Of a stretch of DNA of 64,000 nt, positions 8,219 through 16,703 are shown in pieces. The position numbers and the translations under genes were made by a program. This DNA comes from BP-133 sp040756995 (GTDB taxonomy: Bacteria; Actinomycetota; Acidimicrobiia; IMCC26256; BP-133): contig JBFLYK010000027.1 of the NCBI GenBank assembly GCA_040756995.1, positions 28,770-92,769 of the forward strand, in the 5' to 3' direction. The notes beneath the pieces were generated by a model. That model worked only from the letters and a program-made list of their open reading frames with translations. It did not search any database and had not been told where the DNA came from. The stretch's first letter is position 1. Every line of letters begins with the position of its first letter.

Positions 8219-11185
8219 CTGCGGTACCTGGTCCTCGGGCCACTGATGATCAGGACGGCGGACGGGCCCCTCCCGGTCGTGGGGGCCCGGCCCCGTCTCG
8301 TCCTCGCCGTGCTTCTCGTCGAGCGCAACCGGGTCGTGCCGTCCGACCGTCTGGCCGAGGAGCTGTGGGGCGACGAGCAGCCGGCGGACGCCGCGGCGGC
8401 CGTCCGGACGAACGTCTTCCGCCTCCGCAAGCAGCTCGGCGTCCACGCCGGTGACCTCGACACCGTGGAGGGCGGGTACGTGCTGCGGGTCGACGGGGAG
8501 GACCTCGACGCCGGTCGGTTCGAAGCCGACCTCGCTGCCGCCCTGGCCGAGGCCGACGCCGACCCGGCCGTCGGCGCCGACCGCCTTGGCGCGGCGCTCA
8601 GTCTGTGGCGCGGCCGGGCGCTGGGGGAGTTCGCCGACCGGGCCTTCGCCCAACCGGAGGCCCGCCGCCTCGAGGAGTTGCGCGGCCGGGCGGTGGAGGC
8701 CCGGGGCGATGCGCTCCTCAAGGCGGGCCGGGCCGCCGACGCCCTCGTCGAGCTCGAGTCGTTCGTGGCCGCCGAACCGGAGCGGGAACGGGCCCGGGCG
8801 CTGCTCATGGAGGCTCTCTACCGGGCGGGGCGCCAGACCGACGCCCTCGACGTGTACCGCACCTGGTGCGCCGAGCTGGGGGAGCGGGGCCTCGAGCCGT
8901 CCCCCGAGCTGCGCCGGCTGGAAGGCGACATCCTCCGCCATGCCCTGGCGCCCGCCGCCTCGCCGCCGGCGTCGGCCCCATCACCGGCGCCGTCACCCGA
9001 CCCGCCGCCCACGCCGGCGGCCGCCTCGGCGGCGACTCCGGCGCCGACCCGGCTCTCCGTCCCGGTCACCACCTTCATCGGCCGGGCGGAGGACGTCACC
9101 GCCGTCGTCGATCTGCTCGACCGGGCCCGCATCGTCACCATCGTGGGGCCCGGGGGCGTCGGCAAGACCCGCCTCTCGCTCCACGTCGCCGCCGAGGCGG
9201 CCGACCGATTTCCCGACGGCGTCGTGGTCTGCGACCTCGCCCCCGTCACCGACCAGGCCGGCGTGTGGCGGGCGCTGGCCCAGCCGCTCGGTGTCGAGGA
9301 GGCCACCGGCACGAGCCTCGACGAGCGCATCGCCGAGGTGCTGGCCGACCAGCGCGTCCTGGTGGTGGTCGACAACTGTGAGCAGGTCGTCGAGCCGGCC
9401 GCGGCGCTGATCGACACGCTGGTGCGGCGGACAGGCCACATCTGCGTGCTGGCCACCAGCCGGGAACGCCTGGCCGTCGACGGCGAGCACCTGTGGCCCG
9501 TCGCTCCGCTGGCCACGCAAGGCGCCGACGCCCCGGCTGTCCATCTCTTCGTCGACCGGGCCCGGGCGGCCGACCCCCGCCTGCCCGACGATCTCGCCAC
9601 CCGACCGGCGGTGGCCGAGATCGTGCGGCGCCTCGACGGCCTGCCGTTGGCCATCGAGCTGGCCGCCGCCCGCTGCGCCACCCTGTCGGTCGAGGACGTC
9701 GCCGCCGCCCTCGAAGACCGCTTCGGCCTCCTCACCGGCGGCATCCGCACAACTCCCCGGCACCGGTCGCTGGCCGCGGTGGTGGAGTGGTCCTACGACC
9801 TCCTCGATGACGAGGAACGGCGGGTGTTCGAGGACCTGTCGGTCTTCGCCGGACGGTTCGACCTGGAGGACGCCCTGGCGGTGGCCGGCGCCGACAAGCC
9901 GGTGCCGGCCGACGCGGTCCTGCGCCTGGCCGAACGGTCGCTGCTCATGCGCCATGACGGTGCCCCGACCCGCTTCTCGATGCTGGAATCGCTACGGGAG
10001 TTCGGCCGGCGCCGCCTGGCCGAACGGGTTGGCGTGGACGAAGTTTCCCGCCGCCACGCCGAGCACTTCGTCACGGTGGCGGCCCGGGCCGGCGACTTGC
10101 TCCAGTCCCCGGAAGAAGCCGGCGGTGTGGCGTTCGTCGCCGTCCACCTCGACGAACTGCGGGCGGCCCAGGCGTGGCTGCGGGCGCACGATCCCGCCCG
10201 AGGGCTGGCGCTCGTCGCCCAGCTCCGGTTCTACGCGCTGTTCCGCATCTCGTCCGAGGTCTACGCCTGGACGGAGGCCATGGTCGGCACCGGCGTCGAC
10301 ACCGCCGACCTGCCCCTCGCCCTCGGGTCCGCGGCCCAGGGCGCCTGGTTCCGGGGCGACTTCACCCGGGCCCGGACCCTGGCCCAGGCCGGGGTCGAGG
10401 CGGCTGGGAGCCGCCGCGTTCTCGCCCGCCAGGCCCTGGAGACCCAGGGCGACATCGCCCTCCTCGACGGGGCGCTGGAGGACGCCGCCGTCCGCTACCA
10501 CGAGGCCGCCGAACAGTTCCTGGCCGCCGGCGAGCCGACCGGGGCGGTGGCGGCCATTGCCGGCGGAGAGGCCCTGGCCCTGGCCTATCAGGGCGACATC
10601 GACGCCGGTGCCGCCCTGGTCCGGCAGTCACTCGACCTGGCCGAGTCCATCGGCGTCCCGACCGCGCTGGCCTTCGCCCACTACGGCATGGCCGAGGTGG
10701 CGACCTGCGCCGGCGACACGGCCGCCGCCGAGCACCACGCCCGGGCGGCACTGGAGCTGGCCGCACCGGTGGACTCCCGCTTCGCCCTGGGCATCGCCGG
10801 GGTGACGCTGGCCACGCTGCTCTCCCGCAGTGGACGGGTGGCCGAGGCCTGTGCCCGCTACCGCGATGTCGTCGAGGTCTTCCACCGCAGTGGCACGTGG
10901 GCGCCGCAGTGGGTGGCGCTGCGCACCGTGGTCGATCTCCTTGAACGGGCCGGCAACCCGAGTGGCGCCGCCGTCCTCTTCGGCGCGCTGACGGCCAGCC
11001 GCACCGCCGCCCCCGCCTACGGCGCCGACGCCGAGCTGCTCCATTCCACCCGGGCCCGGCTCGACGGCGTGCTCGGCCCCGAAGAAGCCGCCCGTCTCGT
11101 CGCTCAGGGCGCCGCCCTCACCGATGACGCCGCCATCGGCCACGCCATCCGGGCGCTCGACGCCGTGCTCGCCGAAGGGTCCTGA
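8219..11185 (+). CDS. AfsR/SARP-type regulator: OmpR-like wHTH, BTAD, NB-ARC ATPase, TPR
   Basis: About 988 residues. The N-terminal winged-helix DNA-binding region (RLAEELWGDEQPADAAAAVRTNVFRLRKQLG) is followed by a BTAD domain (to about residue 240), a Pro/Ala linker, an NB-ARC/AAA ATPase with Walker A VGPGGVGKTRLSLH and Walker B VLVVVDNCEQV plus GLPLAIELAA, and a C-terminal helical TPR-like region. SARP proteins normally begin M-R-Y/F-x-VLGPL. Here that exact stretch (LRYLVLGPL) is encoded from CTG at 8219, behind a good AGGGAGG ribosome site. No ATG, GTG or TTG is available until ATG 8246, which would cut the first strand. CTG initiation is therefore proposed. The target genes are unknown. 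Confidence 0.88.
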   Translation: MRYLVLGPLMIRTADGPLPVVGARPRLVLAVLLVERNRVVPSDRLAEELWGDEQPADAAAAVRTNVFRLRKQLGVHAGDLDTVEGGYVLRVDGEDLDAGRFEADLAAALAEADADPAVGADRLGAALSLWRGRALGEFADRAFAQPEARRLEELRGRAVEARGDALLKAGRAADALVELESFVAAEPERERARALLMEALYRAGRQTDALDVYRTWCAELGERGLEPSPELRRLEGDILRHALAPAASPPASAPSPAPSPDPPPTPAAASAATPAPTRLSVPVTTFIGRAEDVTAVVDLLDRARIVTIVGPGGVGKTRLSLHVAAEAADRFPDGVVVCDLAPVTDQAGVWRALAQPLGVEEATGTSLDERIAEVLADQRVLVVVDNCEQVVEPAAALIDTLVRRTGHICVLATSRERLAVDGEHLWPVAPLATQGADAPAVHLFVDRARAADPRLPDDLATRPAVAEIVRRLDGLPLAIELAAARCATLSVEDVAAALEDRFGLLTGGIRTTPRHRSLAAVVEWSYDLLDDEERRVFEDLSVFAGRFDLEDALAVAGADKPVPADAVLRLAERSLLMRHDGAPTRFSMLESLREFGRRRLAERVGVDEVSRRHAEHFVTVAARAGDLLQSPEEAGGVAFVAVHLDELRAAQAWLRAHDPARGLALVAQLRFYALFRISSEVYAWTEAMVGTGVDTADLPLALGSAAQGAWFRGDFTRARTLAQAGVEAAGSRRVLARQALETQGDIALLDGALEDAAVRYHEAAEQFLAAGEPTGAVAAIAGGEALALAYQGDIDAGAALVRQSLDLAESIGVPTALAFAHYGMAEVATCAGDTAAAEHHARAALELAAPVDSRFALGIAGVTLATLLSRSGRVAEACARYRDVVEVFHRSGTWAPQWVALRTVVDLLERAGNPSGAAVLFGALTASRTAAPAYGADAELLHSTRARLDGVLGPEEAARLVAQGAALTDDAAIGHAIRALDAVLAEGS

Positions 11186-11249
11186 GCAGCGCGGTTCGGC
11201 CCGGTATGGCCCTGGGTAACCGCGAAGGGTCGAGCGAAAGGAGCGCGCC

Positions 11250-12218
11250 ATGGTGTCGTTCGGGTACACGGTGATGGGGGAGCAGGCGGGACCGAAGCAG
11301 CTGGTGGCCGACGCCCAGCGGGCCGAGGCGGCGGGCTTCGACTTCATCGCCGCCAGTGACCACTACTTCCCCTGGCTGGCCGAGCAGGGCCACTCGCCCT
11401 ACACCTGGTCGGTGCTGGGGGCGATCGCCCAGGCCACCGAGCGCGTCGAGCTCATGACGTACGTGACGTGTCCGATCATGCGCTACCACCCGGCGGTCGT
11501 GGCCCAGAAGGCGGCCACGATCCAGCTCCTGTCGGACGGGCGGTTCACGCTCGGGCTCGGCGCCGGCGAGAACCTCAACGAGCACGTGGTCGGGCAGGGT
11601 TGGCCGCCGGTGGACATCCGCCACGAGATGCTGGCCGAGGCGCTCCAGATCATCCGGTCGCTGCTGGCCGGGGAAACGGTGACGTTCCGGGGCGATCACC
11701 TCGACGCCGAGGCGGCCAAGCTGTGGGATGTGCCGGCCGACCCGCCCCCGATCGGCATGGCCGTCTCCGGTCGGCGCTCCTGCCGGCTGGCCGGCCAGCT
11801 GGCCGACGTCATGATCGCCGTCGAACCCCGCTCGGAGCTCGGCGACTGGTTCGACGCCTCCGGAGGAGCGGGGAAACCCCGCATCGGCCAGGTCAGCCTG
11901 GCCTTCGACCCCGACGCCGACGCGGCCCGGAAGCGGGCCCTGGAACAGTTCCGATGGTTCACCGGCGGGTGGAAGACGATGGCCGAGCTGCCGGGCCCGG
12001 CCCACTTCGCCGCCGCCTCCCAGGCCGTCCGGGAAGAGGACGTCGCCAAACAGATCCCCTGCGGCCCCGACGTGGCCGCCCACGTCGCCGCCGTCAAGCA
12101 GTTCGTCGACGCTGGCTTCACCCACGTCGCCGTCGTCCAGATCGGCGGCGAATACCAGGAGCCGTTCTTCCCCTGGGCCGAGCGGGAACTCCTCCCGGCG
12201 CTCCGCCGGCTGGGCTAG
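11250..12218 (+). CDS. LLM-class F420-dependent oxidoreductase (TIGR03557-like)
   Basis: 322 residues. The start MVSFGYTVMGEQAGP, the AEAAGFDFIAASDHYFPW segment and LSDGRFTLGLGAGENLNEHVVG are typical of the bacterial luciferase-like (beta/alpha)8 enzymes related to F420-dependent glucose-6-phosphate dehydrogenase. It would use cofactor F420 for hydride transfer on a substrate that cannot be read from sequence. An AAGGAG ribosome site precedes the ATG. A second F420 enzyme of another subfamily is encoded at 51055-51915. Confidence 0.88.
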   Translation: MVSFGYTVMGEQAGPKQLVADAQRAEAAGFDFIAASDHYFPWLAEQGHSPYTWSVLGAIAQATERVELMTYVTCPIMRYHPAVVAQKAATIQLLSDGRFTLGLGAGENLNEHVVGQGWPPVDIRHEMLAEALQIIRSLLAGETVTFRGDHLDAEAAKLWDVPADPPPIGMAVSGRRSCRLAGQLADVMIAVEPRSELGDWFDASGGAGKPRIGQVSLAFDPDADAARKRALEQFRWFTGGWKTMAELPGPAHFAAASQAVREEDVAKQIPCGPDVAAHVAAVKQFVDAGFTHVAVVQIGGEYQEPFFPWAERELLPALRRLG

Positions 12219-12280
12219 AGAGCCACCGGCGATTGACCGGTAGAGTCGTGTGGACGTCTCCCAGGGAAGGAGACCGCGCA

Positions 12281-12439
12281 ATGGATGCCCCAGGCAACGA
12301 ACGTGTTCGGGAGCAGGGCGACCGTCCCAGCCGAGCCTGGATCTGGCTGGCGGTCCTGGTGGTCGCCATCGTGGCCGTGCTCATGGTCGTCCTCGCCGGA
12401 GGCGGCGGTGGCGGCGACGGTGGCGTGCCGGGTTACTAG
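12281..12439 (+). CDS. Small single-pass membrane protein
   Basis: 52 residues. A polar N-terminus of about 23 residues, one strongly hydrophobic helix (AWIWLAVLVVAIVAVLMVVLAG) and a Gly-rich tail ending GVPGY. A GGAAGGAGA ribosome site sits at a proper distance, and the upstream TAGAGT fits a -10 element of the TANNNT type. Nothing identifies its function. It lies between the F420 oxidoreductase and the convergent ilvD. Confidence 0.6.
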   Translation: MDAPGNERVREQGDRPSRAWIWLAVLVVAIVAVLMVVLAGGGGGGDGGVPGY

Positions 12440-12478
12440 ATCTGACTGAACTCCACGCCCGTCGCCGGGTCGCCCCGG

Positions 12479-14326
12479 TTAGTCGGGCACCCGGCGGACG
12501 GCGCCGTCGCTGGCCGAGGTGGCCATCGAGGCGTACGCCCGGAGGGCGGCGGAGATCGGCCGGTTGCGGGTCAGCGGCGTGTACGGCTTGTCGCGCTTGT
12601 CCTGGGCGATGGCCCGGCGCTCGAGCACCTCGTCGGGCACGTTGAGGTGCACCGACCGGTTGGGGATGTCGAAGACGATCTCGTCGCCGTCCTCCACCAG
12701 GGCGATGAGGCCCCGGGAGGCCGCCTCGGGGGAGACGTGGCCCACCGACAGGCCCGAGGTGCCGCCCGAGAATCGTCCGTCGGTGATGAGGGCGCAGGCC
12801 TGGCCGAGCCCTCGGCCCTTGAGGAACGATGTCGGGTACAGCATCTCCTGCATCCCCGGCCCGCCCTTGGGCCCCTCGTAGCGGATGACGACGACGTCGC
12901 CGGCCACCACGTGGCCGCCCATGATGGCGTCGACGGCGTCCTCCTGGGATTCGAAGACCTTGGCCGGCCCCCGGAACGTCAGGCACGACTCGGGCACGCC
13001 GGCCGTCTTCACCACGCAGCCGTCCGGAGCGAGGTTGCCGTAGAGGATGGCCAGGCCGCCGTCGACCGAGTAGGCGTGCTCGAGGTCCCGAATGCAGCCT
13101 TCGGCGGCGTCGAGGTCGAGCTTGGCCCACCGGTTGGAGGTGGAGAAGGGCTGCGTGGTCCGTACGCCGCCCGGCGCGGCGTGGAACAGCTCCATCGCCT
13201 CGTCGGTGGCCGAGCCGCCCCGGATGTCCCAGTCGGCCAGCCACTGCTCGAGGCTCGGCGAGTGGACGGCGTGCACGTCGCGGTTGAGCAGCCCGGCCCG
13301 GTTCAGCTCCCCGAGGATGGCCGGGATCCCACCGGCGCGGTGCACGTCCTCCATGTGGTACTTGGGCGAGTTGGGCGCCACCTTCGACAGGCAGGGCACG
13401 CGCCGGGAGATCGCGTCGATGTCGGCCACGGAGAAGTCGAGCTCCGCCTCCCGGGCGGCGGCCAGCAGATGCAGCACGGTGTTGGTCGAGCCGCCCATGG
13501 CCACGTCGAGGGCCACGGCGTTCTCGAACGCCGCCCGGCTGGCCACCGAGCGGGGCAGCACCGACTCGTCGCCTTCGCCGTAGTACCGGCGGCACAGCTC
13601 GACGACGAGCTCGCCGGCCCGTTCGAACAACGCCTTCCGGGCGGCGTGGGTGGCCAGCACCGAACCGTTGCCGGGGAGCGCCAGACCGATCGCCTCGGTC
13701 AGGCAGTTCATCGAGTTGGCGGTGAACATGCCCGAGCACGACCCGCATGTCGGGCAGGCGGACCGCTCGATCTCGCCGAGCTGCTCCTCGCTCACCGCGT
13801 CGTTGGACGAGGCGATCATGGCGTCGATCAGGTCGATCTTGTCGTGGACGACGCCCTCGACGGCGACCGTCTTCCCCGCCTCCATCGGCCCGCCCGACAC
13901 GAACACCGCCGGGATGTTGAGCCGCAGCGCGGCCAGCAGCATCCCGGGCGTGATCTTGTCGCAGTTGGAGATGCAGACGAGGGCGTCGGCGCAGTGGGCG
14001 TTGACCATGTACTCCACGGCGTCGGCGATCAGCTCCCGGCTCGGCAAGGAGTAGAGCATCCCGGCGTGGCCCATGGCGATCCCGTCGTCGACGGCGATCG
14101 TGTTGAACTCCCGCCCGACGCCGCCGGCGGCGGCGATGGCGTCGCAGACCAGCCCGCCGAGGTCCTTCAGATGGACGTGCCCCGGGACGAACTGGGTGAA
14201 GCTGTTGGCCACGGCGATGATCGGCTTCCCGAAGTCGTCATCGGTCATGCCGGTCGCCCGCCACAGGGCCCGGGCCCCCGCCATCGTCCGCCCGGCGGTG
14301 CTGGTCTTCGAACGCAGTTCAGGCAT
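12479..14326 (-). CDS. ilvD: Dihydroxy-acid dehydratase
   Basis: 615 residues, the usual length of the E. coli-type enzyme (616). It dehydrates 2,3-dihydroxy-3-methylbutanoate and its pentanoate homologue, the third step of valine and isoleucine synthesis. Iron-sulfur ligand cysteines are visible near C61, in CISNCDKITPGM (C122) and in ACPTCGSCSGMF (about C194). The C-terminal half carries GRFSGGTSGLSVGHVSPEAA. The ATG is 10 bases after the SRPBCC gene's stop, so it may be transcribed with the arsR-SRPBCC pair upstream. No other ilv gene is in the window. Confidence 0.97.
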   Translation of the reverse strand: MPELRSKTSTAGRTMAGARALWRATGMTDDDFGKPIIAVANSFTQFVPGHVHLKDLGGLVCDAIAAAGGVGREFNTIAVDDGIAMGHAGMLYSLPSRELIADAVEYMVNAHCADALVCISNCDKITPGMLLAALRLNIPAVFVSGGPMEAGKTVAVEGVVHDKIDLIDAMIASSNDAVSEEQLGEIERSACPTCGSCSGMFTANSMNCLTEAIGLALPGNGSVLATHAARKALFERAGELVVELCRRYYGEGDESVLPRSVASRAAFENAVALDVAMGGSTNTVLHLLAAAREAELDFSVADIDAISRRVPCLSKVAPNSPKYHMEDVHRAGGIPAILGELNRAGLLNRDVHAVHSPSLEQWLADWDIRGGSATDEAMELFHAAPGGVRTTQPFSTSNRWAKLDLDAAEGCIRDLEHAYSVDGGLAILYGNLAPDGCVVKTAGVPESCLTFRGPAKVFESQEDAVDAIMGGHVVAGDVVVIRYEGPKGGPGMQEMLYPTSFLKGRGLGQACALITDGRFSGGTSGLSVGHVSPEAASRGLIALVEDGDEIVFDIPNRSVHLNVPDEVLERRAIAQDKRDKPYTPLTRNRPISAALRAYASMATSASDGAVRRVPD

Positions 14327-14336
14327 GCAACAAGTC

Positions 14337-14843
14337 CTAGCAGGCTTCCGCCCTGACCAGGTCCTCCAGGCGGTTGTAGGACACCTGCAGGCCGCTCTCC
14401 ATCCCGGAGGCGAGGATCGCGTCGCGGATCTCCTGCGTGGGTACGGAGACGAGCACGGTCAGGGTGGTCACGCCGTCGGACTCGTCGAGGGTTGTGGTGT
14501 TGACCGCCGGGTCGTTGGGATAGGGGTCGGGCGCGCCTTCGTAGATCTCGGTCTGGACGATCCGGCGGGGGGCTTCGATCTCGAGGTACTCGCCGTGGAA
14601 GCCGACCTCCATGTCACCCTCCCGGGTCACGAAGCGCCACTGGCCACCGACGCGGAAGTCGACCTCGCAGATGAGCCACACCGACGTGTCGAAGCCCCAC
14701 CAGCGCTTGACGAGGTCCGGGCTCGTCAGCGCCTTGAAGACCAGCGCCGCGGGGGCGTCGAACTGGCGGGTGATGAGGATCTCGGTGTCGGACGGGGTGG
14801 TGATGACCGCCGAGCCGTGACGGTTGCCGAGGGTGCTGTTCAT
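14337..14843 (-). CDS. SRPBCC/AHSA1-type lipid- or ligand-binding protein
   Basis: 168 residues. The sequence ITRQFDAPAALVFKALTSPDLVKRWWG is the diagnostic start of the AHSA1-like START/Bet v1 fold. VDFRVGGQWRFVTREGDMEVGFHGEYLEIEAPRRIVQTE follows the family pattern, as does the C-terminal helix with GMESGLQVSYNRLEDL. Start ATG at 14843 overlaps the TGA of the ArsR gene by four bases. ArsR-SRPBCC pairs are common in actinobacteria; the ligand is usually unknown, and it is here. Confidence 0.88.
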   Translation of the reverse strand: MNSTLGNRHGSAVITTPSDTEILITRQFDAPAALVFKALTSPDLVKRWWGFDTSVWLICEVDFRVGGQWRFVTREGDMEVGFHGEYLEIEAPRRIVQTEIYEGAPDPYPNDPAVNTTTLDESDGVTTLTVLVSVPTQEIRDAILASGMESGLQVSYNRLEDLVRAEAC

Positions 14844-15181
14844 TGCTCCTTCTCCTGGGCTTGGAGCTCGGCGAGCAGGTCGTCGAGCCGATCGAGACGT
14901 TCGTTCCAGGTGCGCTCGAACGTGCGCACCCAGTCGTGGATGGGCCGCAGCGCCGGGCCGTTGACCCGGTACCAGCGGTGCCGGCCGTCGACCCGCACGA
15001 GCACGAGACCGACCGCCCGGAGGACGCCGAGGTGCTTCGACACCTGCGGCTGCGTCATCCCGAGCCGGTCGACGAGCTCGCCGACGGTCGCCTCCCCGGT
15101 GCCCAAGGCATCGAGGAGCTGGCGTCGACTCGCCTCGGCGACGGCGTTGAACGCATCGGTCGTCGTCGGGGTGCGAGCCAT
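14840..15181 (-). CDS. ArsR-family transcriptional repressor
   Basis: 113 residues. A winged helix-turn-helix with the recognition segment GELVDRLGMTQPQVSKHLGVLRAVGLV and the wing RVDGRHRWYRV. No metal-binding Cys pair is present, as in the SRPBCC-linked ArsR proteins that do not respond to metals. It is the first gene of an arsR-SRPBCC-(ilvD) run. A near-perfect 22-bp palindrome lies 9-30 bases upstream of its start, so autorepression is likely. Confidence 0.9.
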   Translation of the reverse strand: MARTPTTTDAFNAVAEASRRQLLDALGTGEATVGELVDRLGMTQPQVSKHLGVLRAVGLVLVRVDGRHRWYRVNGPALRPIHDWVRTFERTWNERLDRLDDLLAELQAQEKEQ

Positions 15182-15189
15182 GCACCCAT

Positions 15190-15211
15190 CATATGCCGAT
15201 ATCGGAATATG
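15190..15211. promoter_or_regulatory. Palindromic operator in front of arsR
   Basis: A 22-bp inverted repeat, CATATGCCGA then TATCGGAATATG read across its centre, with a single mismatched pair. It starts 9 bases upstream of the arsR ATG. Length, AT-rich ends and position fit an ArsR dimer site. I infer that the neighbouring ArsR protein binds here and shuts off its own transcript. Confidence 0.6.
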
Positions 15212-15258
15212 TCAAGCCCGACGGAGCCCCGGCCCGTCCGGCGGTTCGGGAATGGGGC

Positions 15259-15429
15259 TCAGCTGCGGTTGCGGGCCCGGCGGGTCAGGAACCAGATGAC
15301 GAGGACGAGGATGATCACGCCGGAGAAGCCGGTGAAGAGCGTGTCCTCATTCCCGCCCTCGTTGTCGTCGCCGCAGGCCGACAGGAACAACAGCACGGAG
15401 GGGATCCAGATGAGTGTTCGCGTGAACAT
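15259..15429 (-). CDS. Small lipoprotein with a C-terminal membrane helix
   Basis: 56 residues, read from ATG at 15429. A basic start and hydrophobic stretch end in the lipobox LSAC (Cys19). An acidic spacer (GDDNEGGNED) follows, then a second hydrophobic helix (TGFSGVIILVLVIWFL) and a basic cytoplasmic tail RRARNRS. The order lipobox-acidic loop-helix-basic tail is coherent for a real membrane protein. It is transcribed away from the BNR gene and toward the arsR operator. Function unknown. Confidence 0.55.
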   Translation of the reverse strand: MFTRTLIWIPSVLLFLSACGDDNEGGNEDTLFTGFSGVIILVLVIWFLTRRARNRS

Positions 15430-15587
15430 AGAGAGCCGCTACCCCGCCGGCTGCCCGAGCACACCAGCACAAAGGCCGCGAAGCCATCCCTCCGGGCGCC
15501 GCACCGATGAGATCGGGCCTCCCGCGCCGTCAGAAAGTGTGGAACGGTTTCAACCCGAGAGAGCCGACGGCAGGAGGGATCGACGAA

Positions 15588-16703
15588 ATGAGCGGAGTTC
15601 GTGTCGCGGTGGGGACCCGCAAAGGGGCCTTCATCCTCACGTCGGACGGGAAGCGCGAGAACTGGGAAATCTCGGGCCCGCACTTCGGGGGCTGGGAGCT
15701 CTACCACGTGAAGGGTTCGCCGGTTGACCCTGACCGGCTCTGGGCGTCCCAGTCCAGCGGGTGGTTCGGCCAGATCATCCAGCGCTCCGACGACGGCGGC
15801 CGCACCTGGAACCCGGTCGGCAACGACTTCCGCTACGAGGGCGAGGTCCATCCCCACCAGTGGTACGACGGCACCCCGAACCCCTGGGAGTTCGCCCGGG
15901 TCTGGCACCTCGAGCCGTCGCCGACCGATGCCGACGTCGTCTACGCCGGCGTGGAGGACGCCGCACTGTTCCGCTCCGACGACGGCGGGCAGAGCTGGCA
16001 CGAGCTGCCCGGCCTGCGGGGGCACGGAACAGCGTCGGCCTGGCAGCCGGGGGCCGGCGGCCTGTGCCTGCACACCATCCTGCTCGACCGCGGCAACCCC
16101 GACCGCATCATCACCGCCGTCTCGGCCGCCGGTGCTTTCCGCAGCGACGACGCCGGCAAGTCCTGGCGGGCGATCAACAAGGGCCTGCATTCGGAGGGGA
16201 TCCCCGACCCCGACGCCGAGGTGGGGCACTGCGTCCACCACATCGCCGCCCACCCGTCCCGCCCCGACGTGCTGTTCATGCAGAAGCACTGGGATGTCAT
16301 GCGCAGCGACGACGGCGGTGAGTCGTGGCGCGAGGTCAGCGGCAACCTCCCCACCGACTTCGGCTTCGTCATCGACGTCCACGCCCACGACCCCGAGACG
16401 ATCTATGTCGTACCGATCGACAGCGACTCCGAGCACTATCCGAAAGAGGGCCGGTTGCGGGTCTACCGCAGCCGCACCGGTGGTGACGAGTGGGAGCCGC
16501 TCACCAACGGCCTCCCGCAGGAGAACTGCTACGTCAACGTCCTGCGCGACGCCATGGCCGTCGACACCCTCGACGACTGCGGCATCTACTTCGGGACCAC
16601 CGGCGGCGCCGTCTACGTGTCGTCCGACGCCGGGGACCACTGGCGACCGATCGTGAGCGACCTGCCGGCGGTGCTGTCGGTCGAGGTCCAGACACTGTCG
16701 TGA
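15588..16703 (+). CDS. BNR/sortilin-type beta-propeller protein (sialidase-like fold)
   Basis: 371 residues from ATG 15588, which has a strong AGGAGGG site; an in-frame ATG at 15507 is less likely. It has several Asp-box/BNR repeats, seen as RSDDGGRTW, RSDDGGQSW, RSDDAGKSW, RSDDGGESW and SSDAGDHW, evenly spaced as blades of a propeller. It has no signal peptide, so it is cytosolic or leaves by another route. The sialidase catalytic Arg triad is not evident, so I do not call it a glycosidase. Its stop overlaps the start of a MoaD/ThiS-like gene (TGATG), suggesting a functional pair. Confidence 0.8.
   Translation: MSGVRVAVGTRKGAFILTSDGKRENWEISGPHFGGWELYHVKGSPVDPDRLWASQSSGWFGQIIQRSDDGGRTWNPVGNDFRYEGEVHPHQWYDGTPNPWEFARVWHLEPSPTDADVVYAGVEDAALFRSDDGGQSWHELPGLRGHGTASAWQPGAGGLCLHTILLDRGNPDRIITAVSAAGAFRSDDAGKSWRAINKGLHSEGIPDPDAEVGHCVHHIAAHPSRPDVLFMQKHWDVMRSDDGGESWREVSGNLPTDFGFVIDVHAHDPETIYVVPIDSDSEHYPKEGRLRVYRSRTGGDEWEPLTNGLPQENCYVNVLRDAMAVDTLDDCGIYFGTTGGAVYVSSDAGDHWRPIVSDLPAVLSVEVQTLS

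Noticed and set aside
12647..14356. 569-codon rightward frame opposite ilvD
   Set aside because: The minus strand encodes a full-length dihydroxy-acid dehydratase with all cysteine ligands; the opposite frame has no recognisable domain.
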